Of a DNA stretch of 64,000 nucleotides, positions 10,745 to 18,822 are shown one piece after another (the first letter of the stretch is position 1; the number at the start of each line of letters is the position of its first letter). The position numbers and the translations under genes were made by a program. The stretch spans positions 1-64,000 of the forward strand of contig JAOTYE010000018.1 of NCBI GenBank assembly GCA_029862045.1, written 5' to 3'. This DNA comes from Gammaproteobacteria bacterium. Lineage in GTDB: Bacteria; Pseudomonadota; Gammaproteobacteria; Steroidobacterales; Woeseiaceae. Under the pieces are notes generated by a model. The model worked only from the letters and a program-made list of their open reading frames with translations. It had not been told where the DNA came from and ran no database searches.

Positions 10745-11742
10745 GCCGCATAGCCACAGTGCGCGAGGAACGCACCGTGATTGGCAATGCGCGTGACTTT
10801 GGTCGTGTCGCTGTCATGCTTGGCGGCACGTCGGCCGAACGCGATGTCTCAATTGATACGGGTAGTGCCGTACTCAAAGCGCTGCAAGCACGAAGTGTTG
10901 ATGCGTGTGCATGGGACCCCGCCGAACACAGCCTCACCGAATTCGCAGCGGCCGGGTTTGATCGTGTGTGGGTCGCCTTGCATGGCACAGGCGGCGAAGA
11001 CGGCACGCTGCAAGGCGCATTGCAATGGCTCGACATGCCGTACACGGGTAGTGGCGTGATGGCATCGGCGCTCGCGATGGACAAAATTCGCAGCAAGCAT
11101 CTTTTCGAGGCCTGCGGAATTCCGACGCCCGACTATGCCGTCGTGCGGCACGATGCGGATGCCATTCTTGCTGCCGAGTCGCTGGGTTTTCCGATAATCC
11201 TGAAGCCTGCAGAGCAGGGCTCCAGTGTCGGTATGTCGAAAGTATTTGAGCAGGATGATCTGGCCGAGGCTGTTGGTCTCGCTTTGGGCTACGGTGGTGT
11301 TGCGCTGGCAGAACGCTGCATCGTTGGCGACGAATTCACGGTCGCTGTGTTGCAGGGCCAGGCTCTGCCGAGCATTCGGATCGAGACACCACGCGTGTTC
11401 TACGATTACCGCGCTAAATATGAATCCGATCGCACCGAATATTACTGTCCGGGCACCGTAACTGCGGAAACTGAGGCGCTTTACGCCGATTTGGCGATCG
11501 CCGCCTTCAATGAGGTGGGCTGCTCGGGCTGGGGTCGCGTCGACTTCATGACCGGTGACGACGGTCAACCGCAGGTGCTCGAGGTCAACACGATCCCCGG
11601 TATGACGAGCCATAGCCTGGTGCCAATGGCGGCCAAACAGGCGGGCATAGATTTCGAAGAGCTCTGCTGGCGCATCCTGGAGACAAGCGTCAGCGAGGGC
11701 GTTCGGTCCAACGAGATCGAGGTGGCAGCTAATGACGCGTAA
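10741..11742 (+). CDS. ddlB: D-alanine--D-alanine ligase DdlB
   Basis: ATP-grasp enzyme producing D-Ala-D-Ala for MurF. The 333-residue frame begins with GTG overlapping the murB stop. The conserved N-terminal segment VAVMLGGTSAERDVSIDTG starts near residue 20, so about 15 residues precede the usual start; a shorter start at a downstream GTG is possible. HGTGGEDG, KPAEQGSSVGMSKV and the C-terminal EVNTIPGMTSHS are family motifs for ATP, substrate and metal binding. The stop overlaps ftsQ by 11 bases. Confidence 0.94.
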   Translation: MSRIATVREERTVIGNARDFGRVAVMLGGTSAERDVSIDTGSAVLKALQARSVDACAWDPAEHSLTEFAAAGFDRVWVALHGTGGEDGTLQGALQWLDMPYTGSGVMASALAMDKIRSKHLFEACGIPTPDYAVVRHDADAILAAESLGFPIILKPAEQGSSVGMSKVFEQDDLAEAVGLALGYGGVALAERCIVGDEFTVAVLQGQALPSIRIETPRVFYDYRAKYESDRTEYYCPGTVTAETEALYADLAIAAFNEVGCSGWGRVDFMTGDDGQPQVLEVNTIPGMTSHSLVPMAAKQAGIDFEELCWRILETSVSEGVRSNEIEVAANDA

Positions 11743-12544
11743 ACAAGCACGACGCAGAAAGCAAAAAAAAGCGGCACGGTTCACGACGCCGAAGATTCGT
11801 GTAGCGCATATCGTGACGCCAGTCATCGCGGTGGCAGCCGTAATCGCTACCTATCTTGCGAGTGCCAGCATGCTCGACCGCCCGATCCGCTCCATTGAAA
11901 TCCATGGACCATTTCAGCGCGTTACAGCGCTGCAGATTGAAGAGGCGATCAGCGATGAACTCGAGGACGGTTTCGTCAGTGCCGATCTCGGCGGCATACA
12001 ACGCCACATTGTCGAATTGCCGTGGATTGATCAGGCGATGGTTGCCCGGCGTTGGCCAAGTCGGCTGCGGATTGACGTGACAGAGCAGGTGCCAGCTGCA
12101 ATCTGGGGTAAACGCGGGTTGCTGAACGTACGCGGTGAGTTGTTCGTCAGGAATGCGAGACATGTTCCGGCAGAACTGCCACGACTCAGCGGTCCGGAAA
12201 ATCGTTCCGCTGATGTGGCGAAGCGCTACCTCGAGGTTCGCGATCGCCTGATACCGGTCGGTCTTGATCTGCGTCGTGTACATCTCGATCCGCGCGGTGC
12301 CTGGGATATGACTTTACAGAACGGCGTGGAGGTACGCCTTGGGCGCCGTGAAGTCGATACGCGGACCGAACTGTTCCTCGATATCGTCGCGGACATCATT
12401 ACCGGTCGTGCGGCCGAGATTGAATACGTCGACATGCGCTACAGCAATGGCTTCACGATTGGCTGGAATAACGGCTCGCGCACTCCGGTTGAGGATCCGC
12501 AAAAAGAAATCGACGAAATGCTCGCGTCGCGAGGTGATCGCTGA
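11732..12544 (+). CDS. ftsQ: Cell division protein FtsQ
   Basis: Bitopic divisome protein that links early and late division proteins through FtsB/FtsL. The 270-residue protein has a very basic cytoplasmic N-terminus (MTRKQARRRKQKKAAR), one membrane helix at about residues 32-50, a POTRA domain starting at RSIEIHGPFQRV and the FtsQ beta domain after it. The ATG lies inside the ddlB end (11-base overlap) and the stop directly abuts the ftsA ATG. Sequence is poorly conserved in this family, so topology and position carry the call. Confidence 0.9.
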   Translation: MTRKQARRRKQKKAARFTTPKIRVAHIVTPVIAVAAVIATYLASASMLDRPIRSIEIHGPFQRVTALQIEEAISDELEDGFVSADLGGIQRHIVELPWIDQAMVARRWPSRLRIDVTEQVPAAIWGKRGLLNVRGELFVRNARHVPAELPRLSGPENRSADVAKRYLEVRDRLIPVGLDLRRVHLDPRGAWDMTLQNGVEVRLGRREVDTRTELFLDIVADIITGRAAEIEYVDMRYSNGFTIGWNNGSRTPVEDPQKEIDEMLASRGDR

Positions 12545-13783
12545 ATGTCCAAGCGCGTTGACAAGAATCTAATCGTAGGGCTCGACATTGGTACGTCGAA
12601 AGTTGTTGCGATTGTTGGCGAGATCAATGAGGAAGGCGGAATCGAAGTTGTCGGCATTGGCTCGCATCCATCGCGTGGCCTGAAGAAAGGCGTTGTCGTC
12701 AACATCGAATCGACCGTACATTCGATTCAGCGTGCCGTCGAGGAAGCCGAGCTGATGGCCGGTTGCGACATTCATTCTGTTTATACCGGCATCGCCGGCA
12801 GCCACGTGCGTAGCCTCAATTCACACGGCATTGTTGCTATTCGTGACAAGGAAGTCAGTGCAAGCGATGTCGATCGTGTGATCGATGCAGCACGCGCTGT
12901 CGCGATTCCCGCCGACCAGAAGATCCTGCATATCCTGCCGCAAGAGTTTCTTATCGATAACCAGGAAGGTATTCGCGAGCCGGTCGGCATGTCCGGCGTG
13001 CGCCTCGAGGCGAAAGTGCACATGGTGACAGGCGCCGAAAGCGCGGCGCAAAACATCGTCAAGTGCGTACAGCGTTGCGGACTCGAAGTCGACGACATCG
13101 TTCTCGAGCAGCTCGCATCGAGCTATTCGGTCCTGACGGACGACGAAAAAGAGCTGGGATCCTGCATTGTCGATATTGGCGGCGGCACGACCGACCTTGC
13201 GGTTTTTCTTGGCGGCGCTATCCAGCACACGGCCGTCATTCCGATCGCGGGCGACCAGGTAACCAACGACATTGCAGTCTCGATGCGCACACCGACGCAG
13301 TATGCGGAGGAGATCAAGATCAAATATGCCTGCGCGTTATCGCAGCTCGCGAACCCCGACGAGACGATCGAGGTTCCAAGCGTCGGCGAGCGACCGCCAC
13401 GGCGCCTCGCACGTCAGACACTCGCCGAGATTGTCGAGCCTCGTTTTGAAGAGCTATTCGGTCTGATCAGCGATGAATTACGCCGCTCAGGCTTTGAAGA
13501 GTTGATTGCCGCCGGTGTCGTCATCACAGGTGGTAGCGCGAAGATGGAAGGTGCCGTCGAGTTAGCCGAAGAAGTATTCCACATGCCGGTGCGTCTCGGC
13601 GCACCCCAGTATGTGGAGGGCTTGATGGATGTGGTACGCAACCCGATCCATGCGACAGGTGTGGGTTTACTCCTGTACGGCTATGAAAACCTGACACGCC
13701 GCAGCACGCGCGCGACGCCAATCAGCCACAACCTGAACGATGTGTGGGATCGCATGAAAACCTGGTTCGGCGGACAGTTTTAG
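12545..13783 (+). CDS. ftsA: Cell division protein FtsA
   Basis: Actin-like ATPase that tethers FtsZ to the inner membrane. The 412-residue protein begins with the phosphate-1 motif GLDIGTSKVVAIVGEI, has the SHS2/1C insertion after about residue 85, the phosphate-2 motif DIGGGTTDLAVF and the adenosine motif ITGGSAKMEG. The C-terminal tail NDVWDRMKTWFGGQF fits the amphipathic membrane-targeting helix typical of FtsA. It follows ftsQ without a gap. Confidence 0.97.
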   Translation: MSKRVDKNLIVGLDIGTSKVVAIVGEINEEGGIEVVGIGSHPSRGLKKGVVVNIESTVHSIQRAVEEAELMAGCDIHSVYTGIAGSHVRSLNSHGIVAIRDKEVSASDVDRVIDAARAVAIPADQKILHILPQEFLIDNQEGIREPVGMSGVRLEAKVHMVTGAESAAQNIVKCVQRCGLEVDDIVLEQLASSYSVLTDDEKELGSCIVDIGGGTTDLAVFLGGAIQHTAVIPIAGDQVTNDIAVSMRTPTQYAEEIKIKYACALSQLANPDETIEVPSVGERPPRRLARQTLAEIVEPRFEELFGLISDELRRSGFEELIAAGVVITGGSAKMEGAVELAEEVFHMPVRLGAPQYVEGLMDVVRNPIHATGVGLLLYGYENLTRRSTRATPISHNLNDVWDRMKTWFGGQF

Positions 13784-13787
13784 GAGT

Positions 13788-13807
13788 CCTTGCAACGTGT
13801 TGCAAGG
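13788..13807 (+). promoter_or_regulatory. Hairpin in the ftsA-ftsZ intergenic region
   Basis: A perfect 8-bp inverted repeat (CCTTGCAA / TTGCAAGG, 4-nt loop CGTG) starts 4 bases after the ftsA stop. It is not followed by a T-run, so a simple terminator is unlikely. An mRNA processing or stability element that sets the ftsZ:ftsA ratio, or an operator, are possible roles (inference). Confidence 0.45.
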
Positions 13808-13866
13808 AAATGAGAACGGGAAACAGTGAGTTACCCATTAAGGGACCAACAGCGGAGGAAGTACAG

Positions 13867-15015
13867 ATGTTTGAATTAATGGATGCGCATAGCCAGACAG
13901 CGGTCATCAAGGTGATCGGCGTTGGCGGTGGCGGTGGTAATGCCGTTGCTCATATGGTCGATGCCGGGATCGAAGGTGTCGATTTCGTCTGCGCCAATAC
14001 CGACTCGCAAGCGCTGAAGAGCGCCCGCGTGCGGACGGCGTTACAAATCGGCTGCAACATCACCAAAGGACTCGGTGCGGGCGCCGATCCTGATATCGGC
14101 CGCCAGGCAGCGATGGAGGACCGTGACCGGATTCACGAGGTCATCGAAGGTGCCGACATGCTGTTTATCACCGCGGGGATGGGCGGCGGTACAGGCACCG
14201 GGGCGACACCCATCGTCGCACAGGTTGCCAAGGAACTTGGGATTCTAACCGTTGCGGTTGTTACCAAACCGTTCCTGATGGAAGGTAGTAAGCGAATGGC
14301 GATCGCCGATCATGGCATCGGCGAACTCGGCAAACATGTTGATTCTCTGATCACGATTCCAAACGAGAAGCTGTTGACCGTACTCGGCGGCGAAACGACG
14401 TTGCTCGACGCGTTTCGTTCGGCGAACCAGGTGCTGCAAGGTGCAGTGCAGGGTATTGCAGAACTGATCACGCGGCCCGGTTTGATCAATGTCGACTTTG
14501 CCGATGTCAGAACCGTCATGGCTGAAATGGGCATGGCGATGATGGGTTCGGGAGTGGCGTCCGGCGAGGACCGGGCCCGCGAGGCGGCCGAGGCTGCCAT
14601 TTCGAGTCCACTGCTCGAGGACATCAATCTTGCCGGCGCGAACGGCATTCTTGCCAATGTCACGGCGGGTATGGATCTGTCTATTGGTGAATTCCAGGAA
14701 GTCGGCAATACGATCAAGGAGTTTGCATCGGATGATGCGACCGTCGTGGTCGGTACGGTGATTGATCCTGACATGACGGACATGATTCGCGTGACTGTGG
14801 TTGCGACAGGTCTTGGCCACGCTGCCGCGAATGCCGAATCGCCGATGCGAATCGTGCGTCGTCCCGCTACTGCGGCAGCTGCCGAGCCGAACTATCACGG
14901 TCTCGACAAACCAACCGTGCAACGCAAACGCGCGGTTGGTGACGGTCTCGGAGATGCCGGACTGCAAGAAGAGTTACTGGACATTCCGGCGTTCCTGCGT
15001 CGCCAGGCTGACTGA
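13867..15015 (+). CDS. ftsZ: Cell division GTPase FtsZ
   Basis: Tubulin-like GTPase that forms the Z ring. The 382-residue protein has the nucleotide loop [10 protein letters not shown] at its start, the tubulin signature [10 protein letters not shown] near residue 105, the T7-loop NVDFADV, and the C-terminal conserved peptide [12 protein letters not shown] that binds FtsA, ZipA and ZapD (zapD is in this window). ATG 13867 is preceded by GGAGG at 13854-13858 at 8-nt spacing; the frame is open further upstream to within ftsA but the extra residues do not resemble FtsZ. Confidence 0.97.
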   Translation: MFELMDAHSQTAVIKVIGVGGGGGNAVAHMVDAGIEGVDFVCANTDSQALKSARVRTALQIGCNITKGLGAGADPDIGRQAAMEDRDRIHEVIEGADMLFITAGMGGGTGTGATPIVAQVAKELGILTVAVVTKPFLMEGSKRMAIADHGIGELGKHVDSLITIPNEKLLTVLGGETTLLDAFRSANQVLQGAVQGIAELITRPGLINVDFADVRTVMAEMGMAMMGSGVASGEDRAREAAEAAISSPLLEDINLAGANGILANVTAGMDLSIGEFQEVGNTIKEFASDDATVVVGTVIDPDMTDMIRVTVVATGLGHAAANAESPMRIVRRPATAAAAEPNYHGLDKPTVQRKRAVGDGLGDAGLQEELLDIPAFLRRQAD

Positions 15016-15049
15016 CGAGAAGGACGCCGTCAGCGCAAAACCTCCGCTC

Positions 15050-15074
15050 GCCGGCCCGGGTCATCCGGGCCGGC
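15050..15074 (+). terminator. Hairpin terminator after ftsZ
   Basis: A perfect 10-bp GC-rich stem (GCCGGCCCGG / CCGGGCCGGC) with loop GTCAT lies 35 bases after the ftsZ stop and is followed by AGTTTCCTT, a weak T-rich tail. It would end the dcw transcript before lpxC. The short T tract makes partial read-through possible. Confidence 0.6.
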
Positions 15075-15096
15075 AGTTTCCTTCCCGGCGGCTCCA

Positions 15097-15138
15097 TCGA
15101 TTGACTGATCACCGACTCCGTCGATTGACTGGTCACCG
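15097..15138. repeat. Tandem 18-bp direct repeat, 24-bp period
   Basis: TCGATTGACTGATCACCG at 15097-15114 recurs at 15121-15138 with one change (A to G). The second copy begins exactly 24 bp after the first. The pair lies between the ftsZ terminator and the putative lpxC promoter, so an activator or repressor binding pair on one face of the helix is possible (inference). Confidence 0.55.
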
Positions 15139-15190
15139 GCCCCCCGATTTCGCGTACCACCTGATCGATCTTCTCTAAGAGTTTGAATTC

Positions 15191-15218
15191 TTGAAGTTTT
15201 TCGGTGATGTGGTAATCT
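15191..15218 (+). promoter_or_regulatory. Putative sigma70 promoter of lpxC
   Basis: TTGAAG at 15191-15196 and TAATCT at 15213-15218 with a 16-bp spacer form a plausible -35/-10 pair 35 bases before the lpxC ATG. It lies downstream of the ftsZ terminator, consistent with separate control of lpxC. Confidence 0.45.
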
Positions 15219-15252
15219 TGCGCCCGAAATTCGCGGATTCCCATACTCGCCA

Positions 15253-16161
15253 ATGCTACGACAACGAACTCTGAAGACAGCTATCCGGGCAACCGGCGTC
15301 GGGCTGCACACTGGCGAAAAGGTCTATATGACCCTTCGTCCGGCCGCGGAAAACTCGGGAATTACCTTTCGTCGTGTCGATCTCGACCATCCCGTTGACC
15401 TGAAAGCCGATGCGCGCCTCGTTGGCGAGACCATGCTCGGGACAACGCTCGTGCAGGACGGCGTCAAGGTCGCGACGGTCGAGCATCTGATGTCGGCGCT
15501 TGCCGGTCTGGGCATCGACAATATTTATGTTGACCTGTCGGCACCGGAGGTGCCCATCATGGACGGCAGCGCTGGTCCATTTATCTTTTTACTGCAGTCG
15601 GCCGGTATTGAAGAGCAGAATGCCGCGAAGCGATTCATTCGCATCAAACGTAAACTGCGTGTCGAGGATGGCGACAAGTGGGCCGAACTCGTACCATTTA
15701 ACGGCTTCAAGGTCAGCTTCGAGGTGCATTTCAACCACCCCGTATTCAATAAACTGAAGCAGGACGCGACGATCGACTTCTCGTCGACGTCGTTTCTAAA
15801 GGAAGTAAGCCGCGCCCGGACGTTTTGTTTCCTGCGCGATGTCGAAGCTCTGCGCGAACGCAATCTGACGCTCGGCGGAAGTATGGATAACGCGATTGTT
15901 CTCGACGACTATCGAATTCTTAATGAAGACGGTCTGCGCTACGCGAACGAGTTTGTTATTCACAAGATTCTCGATGCCATTGGCGACATGTACCTGCTCG
16001 GCCATTGCGTGATTGGCGAGTTCCGTGCCTACAAGTCGGGCCATGATCTGAACAACAAGTTGTTGCGGGCGCTGCTCGAAGAAAAGTCTGCCTGGGACGA
16101 AGTGACCTTCGAAGACCCACAGCAAGCGCCGATCTCCTACGCGACGCCTTCTTACGCCTGA
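15253..16161 (+). CDS. lpxC: UDP-3-O-acyl-GlcNAc deacetylase LpxC
   Basis: Zinc enzyme for the first committed step of lipid A synthesis in the cytoplasm. The 302-residue protein starts [24 protein letters not shown]. Metal ligands can be placed at H78 (in [15 protein letters not shown]), H237 and D241 (in [10 protein letters not shown]); H264 in SGHDLNNKL is the expected catalytic histidine. Length matches the family. Its place after ftsZ is the standard gammaproteobacterial arrangement, showing an outer membrane with lipid A. Confidence 0.97.
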   Translation: MLRQRTLKTAIRATGVGLHTGEKVYMTLRPAAENSGITFRRVDLDHPVDLKADARLVGETMLGTTLVQDGVKVATVEHLMSALAGLGIDNIYVDLSAPEVPIMDGSAGPFIFLLQSAGIEEQNAAKRFIRIKRKLRVEDGDKWAELVPFNGFKVSFEVHFNHPVFNKLKQDATIDFSSTSFLKEVSRARTFCFLRDVEALRERNLTLGGSMDNAIVLDDYRILNEDGLRYANEFVIHKILDAIGDMYLLGHCVIGEFRAYKSGHDLNNKLLRALLEEKSAWDEVTFEDPQQAPISYATPSYA

Positions 16162-16174
16162 CCGGATTTCAATC

Positions 16175-16876
16175 TTGACTGCTGAGCTGTTCCGCGAGGA
16201 CTCCTACATCAGGGAGTGCGATGCGACTGTTGTGGCAGTGGACGATACGGCTGTGATACTGGATCGGACGGTCTTCTACCCGTTGGGCGGTGGCCAGCCG
16301 GGGGATACCGGCAAGATCAGCTGGGATGGTGGCAGCGCCACAATCGTTGCTACACGGTACGGCGACGACGGCACGATTCGCCACATTCTGGCAGACGGCG
16401 AAGCAGGCCCGGCCGTCGGTGACGACGTGCACACGGTACTGGATTGGGATCGCCGCTATCGACACATGCGCATGCATACGGCGATGCACCTTCTGGGTTC
16501 TGTTCTGCAGTACGGCGTTACAGGCGGCAATATTTCTGCCGACAAAAGCCGTCTTGACTTCGATATGGAAGACACGGTGGATAAAGAAGCCGTTGCTGAC
16601 GCCCTTGAGGCGCTGGTGGCCGAGGACCACGCCGTGACTTGTCGCTGGATCAGCGACGAGGAACTCGATGCTCAGCCCGACCTCGTGCGTACCATGTCAG
16701 TCCAGCCGCCGCGCGGCAAGGGCAGTATTCGCCTGCTTGAGATCGAGGGCGTGGATCTGCAACCCTGCGGCGGCACGCATCTGCGGACCACCTCTGAGGT
16801 CGGCAAAATCCGTATCGGTAAAGTCGAGAAAAAGGGCAAACGCAACCGACGCGTCAATATCCACCTCGACGACTGA
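16175..16876 (+). CDS. AlaX-type alanyl-tRNA editing protein
   Basis: Free-standing relative of the AlaRS editing domain that hydrolyses mischarged Ser- or Gly-tRNA(Ala). The 233-residue protein has GGGQPGDTG near residue 34, the zinc motif HTAMH, and CGGTHL near residue 195, which together supply the expected His/His/Cys/His zinc site. The start is TTG at 16175, chosen because the sequence after it (TAELFREDSYIRECDATV) resembles the AlaX N-terminus as I recall it; no strong ribosome binding site is visible. It follows lpxC by 13 bases and may be co-transcribed. Full-length AlaS, with its own editing domain, is also in the window. Confidence 0.88.
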   Translation: MTAELFREDSYIRECDATVVAVDDTAVILDRTVFYPLGGGQPGDTGKISWDGGSATIVATRYGDDGTIRHILADGEAGPAVGDDVHTVLDWDRRYRHMRMHTAMHLLGSVLQYGVTGGNISADKSRLDFDMEDTVDKEAVADALEALVAEDHAVTCRWISDEELDAQPDLVRTMSVQPPRGKGSIRLLEIEGVDLQPCGGTHLRTTSEVGKIRIGKVEKKGKRNRRVNIHLDD

Positions 16877-16934
16877 GTACAGCGATCAGCGAATGGCCGG
16901 CGGCGTATTGCTACCCCGAGGGCACGTAGTCGGC

Positions 16935-17035
16935 TTCATGGCTCGGTTGACCCGCAACATCCTGTTGCCGGCCCTTCGGGTGCAATGCGTGCGTCCAAGA
17001 TCGCTCCAGGCCATCTTGTCGCTGCGCTTTACTTC
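16935..17035 (+). repeat. Possible interrupted copy of the dispersed hairpin element
   Basis: The first 11 bases of the conserved core (TTCATGGCTCG, 16935-16945) and the later CGCTGCGCTTTACTTC (17020-17035) are both present, separated by 74 extra bases. Flanking arms are no longer clearly complementary. It lies between the convergent alaX and dciA genes, and I see no other feature in 16877-17080. Confidence 0.35.
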
Positions 17036-17080
17036 GGTCGAAGAACATCCCGCCCGCAGGCATTGTTCTCCTCGTCAGCG

Positions 17081-17383
17081 CTAAGCGTCTTTGCTTACCC
17101 GGATAGTGCAGTTCGTAACTTCAACACCCGTTTTCCTGGCCGCTTCGAGCAACGTGTCGGCCTCGAAGCGCAGTTTGGCGGCCCAGGCCGGTGAGCTGGC
17201 GAGCACCACCAGGCCGCCGTCGTCGCGAATATTGGCAGCCTTGACGCTAATGGCCACATCACCCGGCAACGAGTCCTGCAGCATCTGAACCAATTCGCCC
17301 ATATCCTGGGCATGTCGGACGATCTCGCCTAAGCCCCCGTCTTCATTAGGGTTAAGCAGATTTTGGAGGCGTTTTATGGACAT
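17081..17383 (-). CDS. dciA: DciA-family protein (DUF721)
   Basis: Small 100-residue protein of the DUF721/DciA family. DciA is the ancestral bacterial helicase operator that helps load DnaB at replication forks in species lacking DnaC. The conserved part spans the helical N-terminus (MSIKRLQNLLN) and the KH-like segment with PAWAAKLRFEADTLL. It is a short single-domain form. It faces alaX and is divergent from the riboswitch-controlled peptidase gene. A DUF721 gene between lpxC and secA is a recurring arrangement in pseudomonad-like genomes, which supports the call. Confidence 0.8.
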   Translation of the reverse strand: MSIKRLQNLLNPNEDGGLGEIVRHAQDMGELVQMLQDSLPGDVAISVKAANIRDDGGLVVLASSPAWAAKLRFEADTLLEAARKTGVEVTNCTIRVSKDA

Positions 17384-17453
17384 AAGAATGTGACGTAGTT
17401 GGCATTTTCGGCCGATTCCGGGCGACTCAGATCACCCTTCGGAGGCGCTTATC

Positions 17454-17482
17454 TTGTATTAAAAACCGACATTATGCATATT
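17454..17482 (+). promoter_or_regulatory. Putative promoter for the riboswitch transcript
   Basis: TTGTAT (17454-17459), a 17-bp spacer and CATATT (17477-17482, 4 of 6 matches to TATAAT) would start RNA at about 17489, exactly where the aptamer begins. The match is moderate. Confidence 0.4.
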
Positions 17483-17486
17483 GTCT

Positions 17487-17575
17487 GTCTCGACAATGGC
17501 AAACCCGCTGAAAGGCGGGGTCGCAAAACCACCGGTCTAAGGGACTTGGTCCTAAGACAGCGGGGCTACCGAAGT
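17487..17575 (+). ncRNA. Cyclic di-GMP-I (GEMM) riboswitch
   Basis: The 17384-17695 intergenic stretch contains an RNA that matches the GEMM-I consensus in order: GGCAAACC (17499-17506), a first helix capped by a GAAA tetraloop (CTGAAAGG), GTCGCAAAACCACCGGTCTAA (17520-17540, consensus GACGCAAAGCCNCCGGNCUAA), a second hairpin GGGACTTGGTCC (17541-17552), and the closing strand GCGGGGCTACCG (17560-17571). Class I aptamers bind cyclic di-GMP. It points toward the M23 peptidase gene, with about 120 nt between aptamer and start codon. No clear intrinsic terminator is visible there, so translational control or long-range pairing is more likely (inference). Confidence 0.9.
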
Positions 17576-17695
17576 GATTATTGAACGCAGGCCAACAACT
17601 ATAAGCAAGTGCCAGGGATGGTCAATCGCCAGCCGTTCAGTACAGAGAGATATGCAGAATAACGAATCGATGCAAGCGCATTTGGGGCGTACTCG

Positions 17696-18628
17696 ATGAA
17701 TGTAGTGATTTTCGGCAAGGGCTTTGGCAAGCCCAGGCAACTTAACCTGTCCGGCTTGTCGGTCTGGGCTGTTGCCGTCGTTTCTGCCGGCATTCTCTCT
17801 GCGTTCGGATTTGCCGGCGGCTACTGGTACTCGACGGTCAATGGTTCAGGTGTCAGCAGCAACGAAGTCGAGCAGTTGGCGGTGGAGTTGCAACTAGAGC
17901 GCGACAGCATCAATTCCCTTCGGCAGGGCAACGAAGATACGCTCGATGCGCTGGCGATACGCATCGCACAAATGAACGCCCGCATCATCCGGCTGGATGC
18001 GCTCGGACGCCGACTCACAGGCATGGCGGATCTCGAGGATGGCGAGTTCGACTTTGATTCCGCGCCGGCTCTCGGTGGTCCCGAGGAGCCAGTGGCAAGC
18101 GGTTCGAATGTCGCGATCCCGGAGATTGTCGAGTCCATGCAATCACTTGGCGATCAGCTCAACAATCGCGAGGCGCAGCTTGGCGTGCTCGAGAGCGTGC
18201 TGATGGGTCAGAATCTCAAAGACCGCGTGTATCCGCAGGGACGCCCGGTAAATTCAGGTTGGATTTCGTCCTATTTCGGCAAACGTACGGATCCATTCAC
18301 CGGTAAGCCTGCGAACCACACCGGTATCGATTTTGCCGGCAAGCTCGGCGACCCGGTCGCAGCTGTCGCCGACGGCGTTGTCACGTGGTCGGCGAAGCGC
18401 TACGGCTACGGCGTGATGGTCGAGATCAATCACGGCAACGGCTATTCGACTCGTTACGCCCACAATGCCGAGAATCTCGTCGCGGTCGGCGATGAGGTCA
18501 AGAAAGGACAGGCCGTAGCCCACATGGGTGAGACGGGTCGCGCTACCGGGCCGAACCTGCACTTCGAAGTGCTGAAAAACGGCCGCCGCGTCAATCCCGT
18601 AAACTTCATCCGCGAATCGTCCAAATAG
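17696..18628 (+). CDS. M23 (LytM-type) peptidoglycan endopeptidase family protein, c-di-GMP-riboswitch controlled
   Basis: Membrane-anchored periplasmic protein of 310 residues. One membrane helix lies at about 21-43, a coiled-coil linker at about 55-105, and the LytM domain at about 185-305. Zinc ligands expected in the family are visible: H208 and D212 (HTGID) and H289; the additional catalytic histidine H256 (RYAH) is present. The usual HxH motif reads N287-L-H289, so one conserved histidine is asparagine. It could be a D,D-endopeptidase with altered activity or an amidase regulator. It is the only gene behind the riboswitch, and a position between dciA and secA is conserved in related bacteria. 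Confidence 0.88.
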   Translation: MNVVIFGKGFGKPRQLNLSGLSVWAVAVVSAGILSAFGFAGGYWYSTVNGSGVSSNEVEQLAVELQLERDSINSLRQGNEDTLDALAIRIAQMNARIIRLDALGRRLTGMADLEDGEFDFDSAPALGGPEEPVASGSNVAIPEIVESMQSLGDQLNNREAQLGVLESVLMGQNLKDRVYPQGRPVNSGWISSYFGKRTDPFTGKPANHTGIDFAGKLGDPVAAVADGVVTWSAKRYGYGVMVEINHGNGYSTRYAHNAENLVAVGDEVKKGQAVAHMGETGRATGPNLHFEVLKNGRRVNPVNFIRESSK

Positions 18629-18733
18629 TCGCGTCCCGGCACGTTCTGTCCTCCGGGCGACTTGTGATCCCGGAAATCACCCTAATCTGGTCTATCGTAT
18701 CCCGTTGAGAACTCTGAACGGCTCCCCTAATCA

Positions 18734-18761
18734 TTGAGACGGTGCCTAGTTCAGATAGAAT
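18734..18761 (+). promoter_or_regulatory. Putative sigma70 promoter of secA
   Basis: TTGAGA (18734-18739) and TAGAAT (18756-18761) with a 16-bp spacer. RNA would start near 18768, giving a leader of about 55 nt with alternative hairpins before the secA GTG. Confidence 0.55.
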
Positions 18762-18762
18762 A

Positions 18763-18793
18763 GCGGGCTTTGCATGCCCGCGTTCAGTCGGGC
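18763..18793 (+). promoter_or_regulatory. secA leader with mutually exclusive hairpins
   Basis: GCCCG at 18776-18780 can pair with CGGGC at 18764-18768 (loop TTTGCAT) or with CGGGC at 18789-18793 (loop CGTTCAGT). The two stems exclude each other. Whether the first can form depends on the exact transcript start. Any effect on secA translation is inference. Confidence 0.35.
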
Positions 18794-18822
18794 GATCACC
18801 GGAATCTCTTGCAGGAGCCCAA

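Noticed and set aside
15030-15311. A minus-strand frame across the ftsZ-lpxC gap
   Set aside because: It reads through the terminator and direct repeats and into lpxC; its apparent repeat (GDQSIDG) is only the translated DNA repeat.
17399-17584. A 61-codon plus-strand frame in the dciA-M23 gap
   Set aside because: It runs through the promoter and the riboswitch aptamer, whose conservation is at RNA level; no ribosome binding site is seen.
18664-18680. GTGAT/ATCAC hairpin after the M23 gene as a terminator
   Set aside because: Only 5 bp of stem and no T-run; the evidence is too weak to list.
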